This document shows positions 61,562 to 64,000 of a DNA stretch of 64,000 nt, piece by piece. How positions within the stretch are numbered: position 1 is the first letter of the stretch; every line of letters starts with the position of its first letter. Source of the DNA: Frigidibacter sp. SD6-1 (GTDB lineage Bacteria; Pseudomonadota; Alphaproteobacteria; Rhodobacterales; Rhodobacteraceae); NCBI RefSeq assembly GCF_030143255.1, contig NZ_JARJNR010000003.1, positions 186,001 through 250,000 of the forward strand, read 5' to 3'. The position numbers and the translations under genes are program-made. Under the pieces are notes generated by a model. That model was not told the origin of the DNA. It did not search any database and worked only from the letters and a program-made list of their open reading frames with translations.

Positions 61562-62584
61562 ATGAAACATCCCTGGCGCCTGCTCCTCGTTGCCTTCGGC
61601 CTCGTCGCGGCGCTTCTTTATGGCCTCGCGCTTTCAGCGCTTTCCGATCTCGACCGGATCGTCGCGGCGGGCGAGGCAGAGGCATCGGCAGACGATCCCC
61701 TGCCAGGCTGGAAAAGCTGGCCCCTGTTCCTCGTCTCGCAGCTTCTGCCCCTGCGCCAGCCGGGGGCAGAGACGGTGGCGCCGGGCGAGGTGGTCCGCGA
61801 TTGCCCGGACTGCCCGGAACTGGTGACGATCCCCGCCGGCTACTATCTGATCGGCTCGCCGCTGATCGAGTACGGGCGGCACCAGCATTTCTTCGGCCGC
61901 TATCCGGTCAGGGCGCAGATCAGGTTCCTGAACCGCGAGGGTCCGCGCAGGCTTGTCCATATCCGCCAGGCTTTTGCGATGTCGAAATATGAGGTGACGT
62001 TCGCGGACTGGGAAAGGGCGCAGGGCGATCCGGACTGGGAAAGGATCACCGGGCGCCCGGCGCGGATGATCGCCTTTGGCGAGACCGACTATCTGGCCCG
62101 GCCCGTCACCCAGATCGATCAGAACGATGCCCATGCCTACGCCGCCTGGCTGTCGGCGAAGACCGGCCAGACCTACCGCCTGCCGTCTGAGGCCGAATGG
62201 GAATATGCCGCGCGGGCGGGCACGGCGACGGCCTATTACTGGGGCGATGCGATGGAGCCGGGCCGCGCCGCCTGTTTCGGCTGCGGCGGCAATTGGGATC
62301 AATGGCGAGTTGGCCCCGTCGGACTTCAGCCGCCGAACGACTTTGGCCTTTACGACATGGCGGGCAATGGCTGGGAATGGACCGAGGATTGTTTCACCCC
62401 GTCTCACCCGGCATCGATCACCGACGGGTCGGCCTACAAGGGCGGGGATTGCGAGCTTGCGGTCTTCAAGGGCGGGTCGACCTTCAGCCCCGGCTGGCAG
62501 GTGCGGTCGGCGATGCGGGTGGGCCCGCATCCCTATAACAACGGCGAAGGCTCGACCATCCGGCTCTTGCGGGAGATGCCGTGA
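61562..62584 (+). CDS. SUMF1/FGE-sulfatase-domain protein with N-terminal membrane anchor
   Basis: A 340-aa protein with a signal-anchor helix (about 5-25) and a SUMF1/FGE-sulfatase domain (about 85-338): LVTIPAGYYLIGSPL, FAMSKYEVTFADWERAQ, LPSEAEWEYAARAGTATAYY and DMAGNGWEWTEDCF. The C-terminal active-site region of true formylglycine-generating enzymes has two Cys; here FKGGSTFSPGWQVRSAMRVG has none, so formylglycine chemistry is unlikely. Starts 1 bp after the GMC stop. Perhaps a C-type-lectin-like or accessory enzyme acting on a secreted glycan. Confidence 0.85.
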   Translation: MKHPWRLLLVAFGLVAALLYGLALSALSDLDRIVAAGEAEASADDPLPGWKSWPLFLVSQLLPLRQPGAETVAPGEVVRDCPDCPELVTIPAGYYLIGSPLIEYGRHQHFFGRYPVRAQIRFLNREGPRRLVHIRQAFAMSKYEVTFADWERAQGDPDWERITGRPARMIAFGETDYLARPVTQIDQNDAHAYAAWLSAKTGQTYRLPSEAEWEYAARAGTATAYYWGDAMEPGRAACFGCGGNWDQWRVGPVGLQPPNDFGLYDMAGNGWEWTEDCFTPSHPASITDGSAYKGGDCELAVFKGGSTFSPGWQVRSAMRVGPHPYNNGEGSTIRLLREMP

Positions 62585-62591
62585 GCGCGGA

Positions 62592-62652
62592 GCGAGAGGG
62601 CTGCCTGCCCTCTCGCGCTCTCCCGGAGGTATTTGAACCAAGGTGAAGGGCA
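62592..62652 (+). repeat. Hairpin-plus-tail repeat, copy 6
   Basis: 10-bp hairpin GCGAGAGGGC/GCCCTCTCGC (62592-62616), then GCTCTCCCGGAGGTATTTGA and tail ACCAAGGTGAAGGGCAAGG. Begins 8 bp after the SUMF1-like stop and lies 22 bp before the convergent manC stop. Confidence 0.65.
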
Positions 62653-62673
62653 AGGCCGGTTCGGGCCTGCCGG

Positions 62674-64000
62674 TCAGGCGCGGCCGAATTCATCCTCGAT
62701 CCGCTCGATATCATCCTCTTCCAGATAGGCGCCGGTCTGGACCTCGATGATCTCGACCGGGATCTTGCCGGGATTGGCCAGACGGTGGATGGCGCCGATC
62801 GGGATATAGGCGCTTTCGTTCTCGTGCAGGACGCGGACCGTGCCGTCGACCGTCACCTCGGCGGTGCCGCGCACCACGACCCAATGTTCGGAGCGGTGGT
62901 GGTGGCGCTGGAGCGACAGTTTTGCACCCGGACGAACCTGAATGCGCTTTACCCGGAACCGGTCGCCAAGGTCGGTCGTCTGGTACCAGCCCCAGGGGCG
63001 GTGGGTGCGGATATGTTCGCTTGCCGCCGGGTTGCCCGCGGCTTTCAGAGCCTCGACCAGGCCTTTCACCTCCTGCGCGGCGTCGCGATGGGCAACGAGC
63101 ACGGCATCGGGCGTCTCGACGATGGTCAGGTCCGCGACGCCGAGCGCGCAGACCGTGCGGCTTTCGGCGCGGATGAGGGTGTTCTTCGTGTTCTTCGCCA
63201 CCACATCGCCGCGCAGCGCATTGCCATTGCCGTCGCGAGCCGCGCTCTTCCACAGCGCGTTCCAGTCGCCCACATCCGACCAGCTGAAGGCGGCGGGCAC
63301 CACGAAAGCTTCGCGGGTCTTTTCCATGAAGGCATGGTCGAAAGAAATCTGGCGCACGTCCGAGAAAGCGGCGCCCGGGATCAGCATGCCGAGATCGCGG
63401 CTCATGCGCCGCACCGCTTCCTCCATCAGCGAGACATCGCCGGGGTAGAGCTTCGCCAGGGCCTCTATCAGCCAGCCGGCGCGGAAGACGAAGAGGCCCG
63501 CGTTCCACAGGCAGCCTTCGGCAATGAGCCGCGCGGCCCCGGCCTCGTCGGGTTTCTCGACAAAACGCTCCACCGCGAAGAGGCCCGGCGCTGTTTCGGC
63601 GCCCGGACGGATATAGCCATAGCCGGTCGCGGGGTCGGTGGGGGTGACGCCGATCACCACAATCCCGCCCTGGCTGGCGCGCGCGGCGGCAGCGCGCACC
63701 GCGTCGCAAAAGGCGGCCTCGCCGCTGATCAGGTGATCGGACGGCATCACCGCGAGGATCGCATCGGGATCGTCGGAGGCGGCCAGTGTCGCGGCAAGAA
63801 GGACGGCGGCGAACGTGTCGCGCCGGGCAGGCTCCAGCACGAGCGTGGTCGCGGGCGCGACCGCCTCGATCTGGTCCTTCAGGATGAAGCGCACCGGATG
63901 GGCGCCGATCACCATCGCCGGGCCGAAGCCCTCGTCGCCGGTCACACGCATCAATGTCGCCTGCAGCATGGTCCGCTCGCCCGCGAGCGGCAGAAGCTGC
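62674..64000 (-). CDS. manC: Mannose-1-phosphate guanylyltransferase / mannose-6-phosphate isomerase (partial, N-terminus outside window)
   Basis: Bifunctional enzyme that makes GDP-mannose. 442 residues visible; the frame continues through the right edge as LLPLAGERTMLQATL, so the start (MIxPVILCGGSGTRLWP in the family) is just outside the window. Nucleotidyltransferase part: LAVMPSDHLISG, GYGYIRPG, EKPDEAGAARLI and ISFDHAFMEKT. The C-terminal cupin (isomerase) part has the metal site SLQRHHHRSEHWVVVRGTAEV. It supplies GDP-mannose or downstream GDP-sugars to the adjoining glycan genes. Confidence 0.93.
   Translation of the reverse strand, partial: QLLPLAGERTMLQATLMRVTGDEGFGPAMVIGAHPVRFILKDQIEAVAPATTLVLEPARRDTFAAVLLAATLAASDDPDAILAVMPSDHLISGEAAFCDAVRAAAARASQGGIVVIGVTPTDPATGYGYIRPGAETAPGLFAVERFVEKPDEAGAARLIAEGCLWNAGLFVFRAGWLIEALAKLYPGDVSLMEEAVRRMSRDLGMLIPGAAFSDVRQISFDHAFMEKTREAFVVPAAFSWSDVGDWNALWKSAARDGNGNALRGDVVAKNTKNTLIRAESRTVCALGVADLTIVETPDAVLVAHRDAAQEVKGLVEALKAAGNPAASEHIRTHRPWGWYQTTDLGDRFRVKRIQVRPGAKLSLQRHHHRSEHWVVVRGTAEVTVDGTVRVLHENESAYIPIGAIHRLANPGKIPVEIIEVQTGAYLEEDDIERIEDEFGRA

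Overview
The window is about 64 kb of high-GC, densely packed chromosomal DNA. It most likely comes from an alphaproteobacterium of the family Rhodobacteraceae (Rhodobacter, Paracoccus and Roseobacter relatives). The evidence is the flagellar gene order, the leuC-leuD-leuB arrangement with its small membrane and endonuclease neighbours, a DinB with an N-terminal zinc ribbon, the protein sequences themselves, and intergenic hairpin repeats of a kind I associate with this family. Nearly all of it is ordinary core genome. I see no prophage, integrase, insertion sequence or CRISPR array.

Layout: 1-6650 is part of a flagellar locus: fliF-fliH-fliN-fliP on the plus strand, and fliL, two small flagellar-cluster genes (one MotE-like), motA and a partial secreted protein on the minus strand, with a candidate CtrA box between fliL and fliF. 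6641-9807 holds an ion channel, smpB, a mercaptopyruvate sulfurtransferase and an aminotransferase. 9880-11547 is glnK-amtB (ammonium sensing and uptake). 11795-15404 is envelope biology: a bifunctional penicillin-binding protein and the lipid-transport pair mlaA/mlaC. 15659-21664 holds rpsO, an anchored RTX calcium-binding protein, a DMT transporter, a YdcH-like small protein, a tRNA methyltransferase, a polyprenyl diphosphate synthase and a DUF2167 membrane protein. 21728-28631 is the leucine cluster leuC-leuD-(membrane protein)-(endonuclease)-leuB. It is interrupted by a small acquired segment at about 22.9-24.3 kb with a decapitated RTX-toxin acyltransferase, an Imm11-type immunity gene and an orphan ORF.

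28822-36387 holds an XRE/DUF2975 pair, a lipoprotein, the ribosome genes rsfS-rlmH, and the compact set gpmI-envC-like-ctpA-rppH, then thpR. 36390-38367 is a putative GABA/putrescine module (cupin regulator divergent from gabT). 38636-43938 has a lytic transglycosylase, rnr, dapE and a small conserved protein. 44013-54326 carries mixed metabolic genes, NfeD/SPFH membrane proteins, a LysM-solute-binding fusion, dinB, an N-formylglutamate amidohydrolase, tRNA-Val, L36, a pseudouridine synthase, a homocysteine methyltransferase and a LysE exporter. 54424 to the right edge is a cell-surface glycan region: an RgpF-like protein, two GT2 glycosyltransferases, a sugar epimerase, a tight operon of Gfo/Idh/MocA dehydrogenase, GT2, GMC oxidoreductase and SUMF1-like protein, and a partial manC.

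The most interesting non-genic signals are two dispersed intergenic repeat families: six copies of a variable hairpin joined to a constant GGATATTTG tail, and four copies of a roughly 70-bp element at gene ends. A 19-codon Arg-rich ORF with a strong Shine-Dalgarno sequence ends in a 4-base overlap with the start of rsfS. The relic toxin cassette in the leu cluster is the clearest accessory DNA.
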